Shown piece by piece: positions 35,051 to 45,125 of a stretch of DNA of 64,000 nt. Made by a program: the position numbers and the translations under genes. Under the pieces are notes generated by a model. The model did not search any database. It saw only the letters and a program-made list of their open reading frames with translations, and was not told the DNA's origin. This stretch comes from Talinum fruticosum (taxonomy: Eukaryota > Streptophyta > Magnoliopsida > Caryophyllales > Talinaceae): positions 5,386,501-5,450,500 of the forward strand of contig JAITYX010000040.1 in the NCBI GenBank assembly GCA_021018815.1, in the 5' to 3' direction. Positions within the stretch are counted from its first letter, which is position 1. Each line of letters opens with the position of its first letter.

Positions 35051-35666
35051 ACCAGGTATAATGTTCGAGTGTTTGTTTATGCGCAAGATTTCAAGCTAAT
35101 CCAAAGGAATCACATCTCACTGCGGTGAAGAGAATATTCGAGATATCTTGCAGGCACTCGGAATTTAGGTCTATGGTATTCCGGAGACTCAAAACTGACC
35201 CTCACTGGATACTCGGATACGGACTATGTTGGATATAAAGTTGATAGAAAGAGCACATCCGTAGCTTGCCAATTTCGGGTCAATCCCTAATATCTTGGCA
35301 CTCAAAGAAGCGTAACTCAGTAGCTCTATCAACTCGCTGAAGCCGAGTATATTGCAAGCTGGAGCGTGTTGCGCTCGGATTTTATGGATAAAACAACACT
35401 TGAGAGATCTTAGACTATCTTTTCAATCGGTTCCAATCAAATGTGACAATCGGAGTGCAATCAGCATCACCAAGAATCCAGTCCAGCACTCGAAGACAAA
35501 GCATATCGAGGTCAGATATCACTTCCTAAGAGACCATTCTGAGAAAGGTATTATTGAACTTGAGTTCATTCCTACTAATCTTCAATTAGCTGATATTTTT
35601 ACTAAGCCTCTTGGTGAAGATCAGTTTTCCTTTATTCGGAATGAGCTTGGTATGTTAAATGCTTAA
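35051..35666 (+). pseudogene. Sir-D (or Sir-E) RNase H and end of pol
   Basis: 35352-35666 is open: CCARILWIKQHLRDLRLSFQ, SVPIKCDNRSAISITKNPVQ, HSKTKHIEVRYHFLRDHSEK, NLQLADIFTKPLGEDQFSFI, ending LGMLNA. The first half is in shifted frames. Because Sir-D appears to be a Sir-D/Sir-E hybrid with the crossover inside pol, this part may come from Sir-E. Confidence 0.8.
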
Positions 35667-36307
35667 TTATATGCTATTATTATTCATTTCATGATTCCGT
35701 GTTATGTGTTTTCAAATTATTGATAACCATTAGCTCGGTTGATTCAGTGATACTCGGGTTAGTAACTATTTCCTGTTTCGAGTCACTCGGAAATCTATCT
35801 CGAGTCACACTCGGACGTAGAGAAAATCTTGGACATCAAATTTTCCGAAACTATCTCTAGAATAGTGGAGAGTTTCGAATATATTTTCAAAATCTTTTCT
35901 CTCTCTCTCTCGAGCGCCGTGATTAGACGATAGCCGTGGATCTCTAACTACTAGAATCTTAACCGTTGAGATGAGAACCTTCACACCGGTCTACGATGAC
36001 CGATGGACAAGCCGAGTCATAACGGAGTTATACTTAACGGATAGTTGACGGGCGTGTATTTTTTTTTAAATAGCGCCTATTCAACTTTGTCTCGATACTC
36101 TACATTTCTATCTCTTTCAAACGAAACTTTTCGCGAAAGATTTCTACGTACACAGTGAACTTTGAATTTCTTCAAGCGACGTAAAGGCCATCTCAAGTAA
36201 GTTTCGACTACTCTCATGTCTTTCTTCTACCCTTTTTCGTTTGTTCTCATCTACTTCTTCCTCTCTTCTCCTACTCAAAAGTTTTATCTTTCACTCTCTT
36301 TCTAAAA
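35667..36307 (+). promoter_or_regulatory. Spacer before the first extra ORF (degenerate TATA)
   Basis: Non-coding, with CT repeat 35899-35911. A TTTAAATAG box near 36065-36073 stands where the other copies have TATAAATAG, and a pyrimidine-rich leader precedes ATG 36308. Same plan as 8530-9088 with the TATA box decayed. Confidence 0.45.
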
Positions 36308-37960
36308 ATGCCTAAGAGAGGTAACCATCCCGACTTTCAGGTCTCCTCCTCCTCCAAAAAGCCTCGCACCAAAAATCCGAAACCTCAACCCCTTCCAAAC
36401 CCATTGTCACCCGAGCACCTTGCTGCTGGATGACAAGTTCTTTCCTACAACCAAATTTTCTTGGTTGGCTCACATACAAACCACTGGGGCATACAACTTT
36501 CTTTGTTTCAGCGAGTTCATCTATCCCATACTCGTTTCGAGTTCTACACTCACCTCACCCACTCGAATGTGTCCTAACCTCCGGGGTTCAAAATGTAACT
36601 GTTCGAATAAACACCTCTCTCCTCCACCGCTTGTTCAAGGTCTCCTCTCTCTTCTTGAACAGCAACCCCATTCCTTTCACTCGAAGTCGCCGACGACTTC
36701 TTTGAAAAGTTCGCTAAAGAGTTTCCGAGTCACGGAAAAACTTTTCAGTAACTCGCTTGAAGTCGAAGCACGCCTTCAGTGCTTTCTGCTGATGATAACC
36801 TTTTTCTCTCAGCATTCCAACAAGGAGAACCCCAACTCTAAGCATCCGAAAGCTCTTTTTGACATTCTTGAGGGCTACGAAGTAGACCTCTTCCCTTCAA
36901 TCATTGAGTAGATGGCGGCTGTGCCAGCTCAACTCCAAACCAAGAAGAACACCTCTCTTCCTTTCGGTGCTCTTCTCATCCTTGTCTTCAAACAATTCCA
37001 AGTTCCTCTCCCCTCGGACCCCAACACGTATGTCCGAGGCTGCCGTTGTTGTCGGCAAAAGGAACTCCGGGGTACGGATACTAGGAAACTCAACCTCGGT
37101 GCCCGGGTGCACAACTCAAAGCCGAGGCCACCTTCTCCGCCTCGGACTCGTAAATCAACCCCTTTTTCTCTCCCCTCTCCACCTATTGGTGCCTCCACCT
37201 CAGGTGCCTCAAAATCTCTCTCTGCTATTTTGTCCCCTATTTTTATGGACAGAATCGGCTCCGTGTCCTCTGCTTTCCAGGACACGATCCGATCTTTCAA
37301 ACTTGTCCTCCAAAACATGAACATCAACCAAAAGACCGCCCAATCCCAAATCCGAGAGCAGCAGTCTCCGGATCTTGAGATGAGAGAACGGGTGAAGCGA
37401 GCGAAGGAGCTGGTTGAGCTCTTCGGAGAGAGAAGGTCCAAGGCGGCTCGGGACCATGGTGACTTAGACGCGTCCGAAGCGTCTTCGAGCCTAGGTTTGA
37501 CCTCCTCGGACAGCGGGGAAGAAGAAGAAGAAGCTGTAGATGCGTAAGCAGCAGACACCGAGGAGCCTACGGCTAAGGCAGCTCCATCCGGGCAAGGGGA
37601 GGAACACAAAGAAGAAGTAGTGGGAACCGCCGAGGGTCGGATCGCTCCGCAAGCTCAAATAGTCAGTACTCAGCTCGGACAGCGAGTCCGGGTGGGTCGG
37701 AAGACCTAGCTGCACCAACAGGTCGGACCGAGCAACCCCTCCAGCCTACCGAAGTTCAAAGGGAGGAACCTCTAGATCCACTCGTTCGGGTCGACCACTC
37801 GGAGCCGAGCCCTTGACGATCTTACCGAGCGCCGGCCGAACCTCCAATCCTTCCGCCTCCACTCAAGCATCCCCTCTCCCTCGTAGGCTCCATGCACCGA
37901 GTCACAATTCCTCGGTCTGCGCGATTCTTCTTTCGAGAGATTTCTACTTCTTTCTTTTGT
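36308..37960 (+). pseudogene. First extra 3' ORF in Sir-D (from Sir-E by inference)
   Basis: ATG 36308: MPKRGNHPDFQVSSSSKKPR, then a frame break at a CTG. The core continues with DDKFFPTTKFSWLAHIQTTG and ALFDILEGYEVDLFPSIIE, then TAG for Gln. 36912-37547 is a long clean run: PAQLQTKKNTSLPFGALLIL, VFKQFQVPLPSDPN, a Pro-rich PPSPPRTRK linker, a helical segment predicted as coiled coil (EMRERVKRAKELVELFGERR), and a Ser/Glu tail SSDSGEEEEE. Function unknown; there is no clear signal peptide or transmembrane helix. The right end is approximate. Confidence 0.68.
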
Positions 37961-38316
37961 CCAGGACATCAAAGTTGTACTAATTGTTCTTTTCTTCCCT
38001 TCTTTTTTTTGTTGTTGTTTTTATTGAAAGGCAAGGGGGAGAAATAGAGTCGAAAAACTTGTTGTCTTGTTTAGGAGGAGCCTTCCCTCTCCTTCTGTGT
38101 ATTCTCTTTAATTTTTAATGAATTAATGATTACTCTTCATTTCTATCTCGTGTTTACAGACAACCAATTCTAAGTTAACATTATTTCATTGTTAAAGCAT
38201 ATCTCATTTCATGCTCCGATACATTAAGCTTGCTTTACTCATCCGACTTAATGTGCTTTTATCCAAAAGAAAAGTTTCGTCTAAGTATGGAATGCCTTTC
38301 ATCAAAAAGGGGAGAT
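37961..38316 (+). other. 3' untranslated region and PPT of Sir-E
   Basis: T-rich non-coding stretch ending in polypurine tract AAAAAGGGGAGAT (38304-38316) directly before the LTR at 38317. The PPT shows that this LTR is a genuine 3' LTR and not a random fragment. Confidence 0.85.
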
Positions 38317-39901
38317 TGAAGACTCGGACACCGCACAACACTTTACGAGTTGTATGAACGGAATCAGGTATAACAATTGCTTACTTATAGAGTTTTGATT
38401 CCAAGGCATTCATTGTACCTTAGAAACTTTTTTGAGTGATATGGTATCTTATCTAAGTGATACAGCACTTACTTCCTGATTTTCTTGCTTATTCATGAGT
38501 GACTCATAAAACGTATATGTGTTTCTCACTCAGTTCCGAGTCCCTCCGTGCTTAGATATATCGTTCAATGTTTAGACTAGTTTTCCGCTCGGATCTAACT
38601 TCATGTTATTTGTTCTATCTTGCTGAAGTTAGTGCTTCTAGTCTAATTCATGCTTAGTCTATATCAAGTTATTTCACTCGATATTCTTCATGTAACTTGA
38701 TTCTTCACTTAGACTAAGTCGGATGGAATTTTGAGTCACATGGATATTAGACTCGTAAAATTCCATTTCTTTTCCGACTCGGATAATTAGTTGCTTAATC
38801 ATCGTAATTATTTTATTATCTGTGTCTAATCTTGGACCAAAGTATTTTATACTTTGATAACCAAAATTGATTTACTTTTGTAGGTTATTCAAATGAGGAT
38901 ACACTTTTCAAACTACAACAAGAATCGGCTTCGTAACGTCAAATCAACAAGTAGACAAGGCTTTTCACCTTCTCTCGCTCCAGTCCCGTAAGATTGTGTC
39001 GTGGCTGCTCGTTTCCAAATCTGGAAAACTGGAACGCCAAGCTTAACAGAGGTTTCCACCTTATCTTTCAAGACACCGCCAATGGTTTTGGGACTTCCAA
39101 GAGAGTTAAACCGTTGTCCAACGTTCATATCACAACGGATACTTTCCGAGTGACTCGGAAAGCTTTTGTCAACGGTCACAAAGAACTCTCGGTCAGCAGA
39201 TGAAGATAACGGCTACTCGCTTGGTCATCTATAAATAGAAGCCAACTCACAAGACTTGAAGATTGCCGAAATTATTGTTAACACACGTACTTGAGCAAAG
39301 TCATTGTATTTACTCTCAATCTTCTACTTACAACTCTCACTCTATAATTCATTACTTTCGAGTTGTAAGGTCTTGTACTTAGTTACAAACACTTTCTTAC
39401 TTTCTCTGTAAGGTCCCTTGACTAAGCTGTAAAGGTTAACTCAGCTTAGTTATCCCTAGCTGTAAGGGTTATCTCAGCTAGGAAGTACTAGATCGGATAA
39501 GGGAATTTACGAGTCTAGGAAAACTTGTAAAGAGTTGTCTAAGGGAGCAATTTGGGTTCGGTCAGTTCACGGTATTTTGTGGACTCAAAATAGTGAATTT
39601 GACTTCGTGCTTGGATTAGCACGGTCCGTGGTTTTCTTGCCCAGGAGGGTTTCCACGTAATCTCTAAGTGTTTACTTTACGAGTTCATTCTAGACTCGGA
39701 TCGGCTTAAAGTCTTTATTTAATTTGCCACTTTACTCTAAGCGAGCATTTACGAGTCCATACCTTTCGACTCCGTTTTTACTCGGAATCCATCTCTATAT
39801 TTTATTTGGCAAAAGAGTTTGAATTTCTACGAAAATCCTTCTTCACCCTATTCACCCTCCCTCCTCTAGGGTGACTCGGACTCTCCCCGAGCAAACCTTC
39901 A
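38317..39901 (+). repeat. Sir-E 3' LTR inside Sir-D
   Basis: 1,585 bp, TGAAGACTCGGACACC to GCAAACCTTCA, with TATAAATA at 39230-39237. It is clearly more divergent from the Sir-D LTR pair than those are from each other. It is followed by sequence that matches the region 20-30 bp downstream of pol, not by a PBS, so it is not part of a simple LTR-sharing tandem. Confidence 0.88.
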
Positions 39902-40554
39902 TATTTTATATGTGAAAATTTTTATTGCATGATTATGTGTTATGTGCTTACGATTTGTTAATAACCATTAGTTCAATTGATTCGGTGATACTGAGCGATA
40001 TTTATTATCTATTTCCAGTTTCGAGTCACTCGGAAACTTAGCTGAGTCGGACTCGGACTTTGAGAAAAATGGACAACAAACTTCTGAAATTATCTCTAGA
40101 CAAGTGGAGAATTTCGGAATTTATTTTCAAAATCTTTCTTTTTCTCTCTCTCTCTCGTGCGCCGTGATTAGACCACTAGCCGTTGGGAGACAAACCGCTA
40201 GAATTCTAACCGTTGTAGAAGAGAACAGTCACACCGGTCCGAGGTGACCGCTGAAAGAGTTGAGTCGAACGGATATCGAAGGACGTTTATTTTCTTATAA
40301 ATAGCGCCTATTCTCCTTCATTCCTTACTTTACTCTTCGCTTACTCTCTCTCGAAATCACATCTTCGTGAACAAGCTCTCTATGATTAAAGCGACACCCG
40401 GTGATCTCAAGATTCGTGAAGAATATCTCTAGTAAGCTATGTTGCTCTCACACTCTTTCTTCTTCTACTCTTTTATTTTTCTTTTCTCACTCTCTTCGAG
40501 CTCCTTCTTCCTTCTCTCTCTCAAGCTTATCTACTCTCTCTTTTCTCCATCAAA
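39902..40554 (+). promoter_or_regulatory. Sir-D post-pol spacer with internal TATA box
   Basis: Begins just downstream of the expected pol end. It includes a CT run (40143-40157), TATAAATA at 40296-40303 followed by GCGCCTATTC, and a pyrimidine-rich leader to ATG 40555. The TATA-ATG distance is about 260 bp. This is the clearest copy of the presumed internal promoter. Confidence 0.5.
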
Positions 40555-42185
40555 ATGCCGAAAAGAGGTTCTCACCCTGATTTTCTTGGCTTTGCCACTA
40601 AGAAACCCCGCACAAAAAGCTAGGAAGGCCCCTCAAATTCGAAACCTCTTGTCACCCAAGCACCTTGCGCTGGATGATAAATTCTTCCCAACCACAAAAT
40701 TTTCGTGGTTGCCTCACATACAATCAACCGAGGTCTACAACTTTCTCTCGTTTCAGCGAGTTCATCTATCCTAAACTTGTCTCTCGAGTTTTAAACTCAC
40801 CTTTCTAGCTCCGAGGGTATTCTAACCTCCGAGTTCGAACATCACTGTTCGAATAAACACTTCCCTCCTCCATCGTCCTGTTCAAAGTATCTTCCCTTTT
40901 CTTGAACAGCAATCCAATACCTTTCAATGAGGTCGCTGACGACTTCTTTGAAAAGTACGCCAAAGAGTTCCCTAGGTCACGTAAAAACTTTTATATGACC
41001 CAACTAAAGTCGAAGCTCGCCTTCTATGTTTCTTGCTGATGAGAACCTTCTTCTCACAAGCATTCCAAAGAAGGAGAACCCCAACTCCAAACATCTTAAA
41101 GCTCTTTTTGATATCCTAGAGGGCTACGAAGTAGACCTCTTTCCCGCTATCATTGAGCAAATGGTCGCTATACCAGCTCAAACTCGGAATAAGAAGAACA
41201 CCCCTGTTCCCTTCGGTGCTCTTCTCACTCTCATTTTCAAACAGTTCAAAGTTCCTCTTCCCTCGGATCCGAACGCCATTTCGAGGCTACAATTATAGTC
41301 GGCAAGAAGGAACTTCTTAGGTACGGATACCAGGAAACCAAACCTGGTGTCTAGATCCATAGCTCGGAGCCGAGGCCACCCTCTCCGCCTCGGACTCGGA
41401 TCGAAACGCCTCTTTCTCTTCCTCGCTCCACCTGGTGGTGCCTCCACCTCAGGTGCTTCTAAAACTCTTTCTTCCATTTTGTCTATTGCTTTCATGGACA
41501 AAATCTCTTCTGTGTCCTTGGAACTCAAGGACCTTCTCTCGGTCATTCAAGACTCGTATTCCAGTCCATGACCATCAACCGAAAAACCACCCAATCTCAA
41601 ATTCGGGAGCACATGACATGCTCCTTGAGATGAAGGCTCTAGTAAAGGAGCAAAGAGAGCTTCTCGAGCTCCTTCAGGAGAGAAGATCCAAGGCAACTCA
41701 GGATCCAGGTAACTCGGACACCTCCGAGGAATCCTCGAGCCCCACCAAGTCCTCCTCGGACAGAGGAAAAGAAGAAGAAGAAGAAGGAGAAGAAGCGGAG
41801 GAGCTCGCAGCTGAGGCAGCTCTCGATCAAGGAGAGCCGAAGGACAAGGAGAGCAAGAAGCACAAGGAGTAAGCAATCGAGGGTCCGGGTGCTCCTGAGC
41901 GCATCCGGAGGTGATCGGCTCGGACACCGGTCCGAGTGGGTCGAAGAACCTGCCGACCAAGGCCGATCGAGCAACAGTCAGCCTCGAGCACAGCTCTCCG
42001 GGTCGTTGAGTTCCAAGAGGACGAGCCTCGGACGACCTAGTTCCGGGTCAACCACTCGAACCGAGCCGATACTGGAGATTCTCGTACTTCCTCCGCCGCG
42101 CTCAAGCACATCGTCAAGATCTTATCGGTGTCGGTGCACCACTCGTCCTTCCTCCTCAACCCCGACCGATCCATCCCCTCCTTAG
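40555..42185 (+). pseudogene. Second extra 3' ORF in Sir-D (own copy)
   Basis: ATG 40555: MPKRGSHPDFLGFATKKPRT, then TAG. Core in other frames: LALDDKFFPTTKFSWLPHIQ, KALFDILEGYEVDLFPAIIE, NKKNTPVPFGALLTLIFKQF, KVPLPSDPN, GYQETKPGV, a Pro-rich linker, PGGASTSGASKTLSSILS, a coiled-coil-like LKALVKEQRELLELLQERRS segment, and a Glu/Ser-rich tail. The family's shared C-terminus ends at TAG 42183. Total about 540 codons. Same unknown family as 36308-37960; the two copies in one element are independent lineages. Confidence 0.68.
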
Positions 42186-42551
42186 TTTCTTAGTGTTTTA
42201 TTTACGATATTTCATGTTTTTTTGTTTTGTCCGGATATCGAATATGTACTTTCTCATTGTATTCTTCCCATTTTTTTTATTTTTACTTGAAAGGCAAGGG
42301 GGAGAATAGATAAAAAAATTTGTTGTCTTGTTTAGGGGAGTCTCTCTCACCCTCTCGTAAATATTTTTTCTTTGACGTTATTGAAGTAAATGAATTTCAT
42401 TAATAATTGCTATCTATCTGGATTTATTTCTTTTCTTACTCGATAGCTATGAAATCTCAAGTTCTTTTTCGAGCAAGTTTACAAAATCAGATTTATATCA
42501 CCAACAAAGTTTTTGTCTAAGTTTGGAATGCCTTTCATCAAAAGGGGAGAT
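42186..42551 (+). other. Sir-D 3' untranslated region and PPT
   Basis: A/T-rich non-coding stretch closing with CAAAAGGGGAGAT (to 42551), the polypurine tract next to the 3' LTR. Confidence 0.85.
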
Positions 42552-44154
42552 TGAAAACTTAGACTTTATACTCACACTTTTCCGAGGTCCATCAAGGAAT
42601 CGGGTATACGACTTCATCTCTTATAGGGTTTTGATTTCAAGTCATTCCATGTGCCTTAGAAGCTTTTCCGAGTGATATAGCATTTTCTCTGAGTGTTACA
42701 AAAACTATTATATATGCTTACGCTTAACTCGATCGACTCGTAAAGCATATTTCTACATGCCACTTCACATTCAGTTTTGAGTCACTCAACACTCGGATAT
42801 ATCGCATGTTCAAACACTTTATTTCACGAGCATAAACTCAGGTCCGACTTTGTGTTCCGGGAATTATATTGTTAATTCACTATTCTAAGTCAAGCATACT
42901 TTGTTTGAACTTTATTTAGTCTAGATCAAGCTTGTTTACTCGATATTCTTTATCCGACTCGATTATATTCTAGATCGACTAAGATGGAATTTTGAGTATC
43001 ATGGATATTAGACTCGAAACTTCCATTCCTTTTCCGACTCGTATAATTAGTCACTTAATTATCTTAATTATGTTATTATCTCTGTCTAATCTTGGACCAA
43101 AGTATTTTATACTTTGAGGACCAAATTAATTTACTTTTGTAGGTTATTCAAACGAGGCTATCCTATTTTTGAATTACAAAAGTAATCGGCTTCAAAACGT
43201 CAAATCACCAACGAGATAAGGCTTTTTCCACCTGTGACCTAGCCCCGGACACCGTGTCAAGGTTGTCTGTTTCCAAAATGGGAAATCCGCAACACTAAGC
43301 TCAACAATGGTTTCCACCTTATTTTTCAAGACACCACCGAGTGGTTTTGGGACTTCCAAAGGAGTTAAGAGCCGTTGCCCAACGTTCATATCTCAACGGA
43401 TATTTTCTGAGTGACTCGGAAAATCCATTACAACGGTCACAAGGGACTTCTAGTCGAAGATGGACACAACGGCTAAGCCGCTTGGTCATCTATAAATAGA
43501 ACCCAACTTCCAACACTTGGAGATTGCTGAACCAACTGTTAATACACATACTTGAGCAAAAGTCATTGTATTCATTCTCAATCTTCTACTTACAACTCCA
43601 ATTCTGTACTTATTATTCTCCGAGTTGTAAGGTCTTGTAGTCGATTACAAACACTCTCTTTCTTACTCTCTAAGTAAGGTCCCTTGACTAAGCTGTAAGG
43701 GTTAACTCAGCTCGGTTGTCCCTAACTGTAAGGGTGATCTTAGTTAGGAAGTACTAGATCGGATAAGGTAATTTCGAGTCTAGGAAAACTTATAAGGAGT
43801 TGTCTAAGGGAGCAACTCGGGTTGAGTCAGTCTACTAAATTTTGTGGACTCAAAATAGTGGATTTGATTTCGTGCTTGGATTAGCACGATCCGTGGTTTT
43901 CTCGCCCCAGGAGGGTTTCCACGTACTTTACGAGTATTACTTTTCCGAGTGCATTCTAGACTCAAATAGTTTCAAAGTTCTGCTTAATCTGTTTCTTCAC
44001 TCTTCACTGAATTCCGAGTTAGTACTTTTCTAAGTTCATCCTTGACTCTCGCTCACCTTAGATTCATATCTATTTTAAATTTCAAGCAAATTTCATCATC
44101 ACCCTATTCACTCCCTCTCTAGGGTGACTTAGCCTCTCCCAGAGCAAACCTTCA
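42552..44154 (+). repeat. Sir-D 3' LTR
   Basis: 1,603 bp, TGAAAACTTAGAC to GCAAACCTTCA, TATAAATA at 43491-43498. Close sister of 28997-30604. One informative difference: 5' LTR ccagcagacaagg (about 29652) aligns with ccaacgagataagg here (about 43208), another CAG/CGAG site. Confidence 0.92.
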
Positions 44155-44159
44155 TAAAT
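44155..44159. repeat. Target-site duplication of Sir-D, right copy (TAAAT)
   Basis: Perfect match to 28992-28996. Sir-C gag resumes directly after it. Confidence 0.93.
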
Positions 44160-45066
44160 ATATTTAGCTAAATCAACTTTGGAAAACTTGAGAAAGTATT
44201 CAATTACCTCTTGAGGGCTTGTCTCCTCAATGTTTGAGTTGTCGAGTCGACTCGGATTCCGCTTCGAGTCCGTTAGTGCCATGAGACACTTTGAGTCATC
44301 GAAGCTTCATCTTCTTCGAGATGAGTATTCATCGCTCCATGTGGCCATCATAGCCTTCTTCTTCTTTTTGTCCTTCTTTCTCTTTGGACGAGTCCTTTAC
44401 TATATGATCTTCTTTCAGGTGAATTTCATGGGTAAGTAGCTTCCCAATCAGTTCATTTGGCTTTAGTTGAGAGAGGTTACGAGTTTCCTCAATGGCTGTC
44501 ACCTTGGGACCCCATCTTCTCTTTGGTAGACTTCTTAGAATTTCCCTGCACATTTCTTCATGGGAGATCTTTTTACCCAGAGATTTGAGATTGTTTGCAA
44601 TCTCAATGAAGTGTATAAACATCCGAGTGATGTTTTCTTCTAGCTCCATTACGAACAGCTCGTATTTGTGAAGATATTGACTTATCTTTGCCTGTTTCAC
44701 TTGGCTTGAACCTTCGCATGTGTTGACAAGAGTGTCCCACACATCTTAAGTCGTGTCACAGGTGACACTCTGTTGTACTCTTCCGAGTTGATAGCACACA
44801 TCGGAATGTTCATCGCTTTGAAGTTCTTTCGAACTTCTTTGACTCCTCATTGGTGTACTCAAACTTTTCCTTAGGCACGAGATCTTGTACCTTCTATTTT
44901 CATTTGAATGTAGTCGCCTTCTTGGATGATGTTCCAAACATCTTCATCGTTGTCCAACAGAAAACATTCCATTAGCTTCTTCCACTGTATGCAAGTTTGA
45001 TCCTTTGAACTTTGGTGGTGCGGTGCATAACTTTCCTTCATCGAACTCTCCAATGTTTTGAGCCAT
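44160..45066 (-). pseudogene. Sir-C gag, N-terminal and central part, knuckle deleted
   Basis: Start ATG 45066-45064 (MAQNIGEFDEG), with an early frame break. 44329-44742 is a clean 137-codon run: VWDTLVNTCEGSSQ, KYELFVMELEENITRMFIHF, EIANNLKSLGKKISHEEMCR, LRSLPKRRWGPKVTAIEETR, NELIGKLLTHEIHLKED. It then jumps directly to HIVKDSSKEKEGQKEEEGYD: the stretch holding the first two Cys of the CCHC knuckle (about 0.25 kb) is deleted, and the last Cys is lost too, by a CGAG site. Confidence 0.82.
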
Positions 45067-45111
45067 TTGATCTTTAGACCTTTGGATTGTTAGATCCTTC
45101 TTGAAAGGCTA

Positions 45112-45123
45112 GGCTCGATACCA
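45112..45123 (-). other. Sir-C primer-binding site
   Basis: Minus strand TGGTATCGAGCC, 2 bp from the LTR at 45126; same variant as in the other copies. Confidence 0.85.
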
Positions 45124-45125
45124 AT

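Larger units (their letters stand above)
28997..44154 (+). mobile_element. Sir-D: Sirevirus with an embedded Sir-E half-element
   Basis: 15,158 bp on plus with 5' LTR 28997-30604 and 3' LTR 42552-44154, which are clear sisters, and a perfect TAAAT duplication. Between pol and the 3' LTR it has two extra ORFs (36308-37960 and 40555-42185) separated by a PPT and a third, divergent LTR (38317-39901). The sequence right of that LTR restarts just after where pol ends. I infer that Sir-E inserted downstream of Sir-D pol, and recombination between the two pols deleted everything between, leaving a hybrid pol. Confidence 0.88.

Noticed and set aside
36929..37609. Long minus-strand open frame of 226 codons
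   Set aside because: It is antisense to the clean plus-strand run of the extra ORF (36912-37547) and has no motif. The plus frame is conserved in other copies; this one is not.
41547..41974. Minus-strand open frames rich in Leu and Ser
   Set aside because: Mirror image of the Glu/Lys/Ser-rich tail of the extra ORF. The apparent hydrophobic runs are antisense Glu codons.
9089..42185. Calling the extra ORF an envelope gene
   Set aside because: Its position matches the SIRE env-like ORF, but no copy shows a convincing signal peptide or transmembrane helix, and the core looks like a plant transposon-protein domain. Left as unknown function.
28997..44154. Sir-D as a simple LTR-sharing tandem like Sir-A
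   Set aside because: The middle LTR (38317-39901) is not a sister of the outer pair and is followed by post-pol sequence rather than a PBS, so a hybrid or nested origin fits better.
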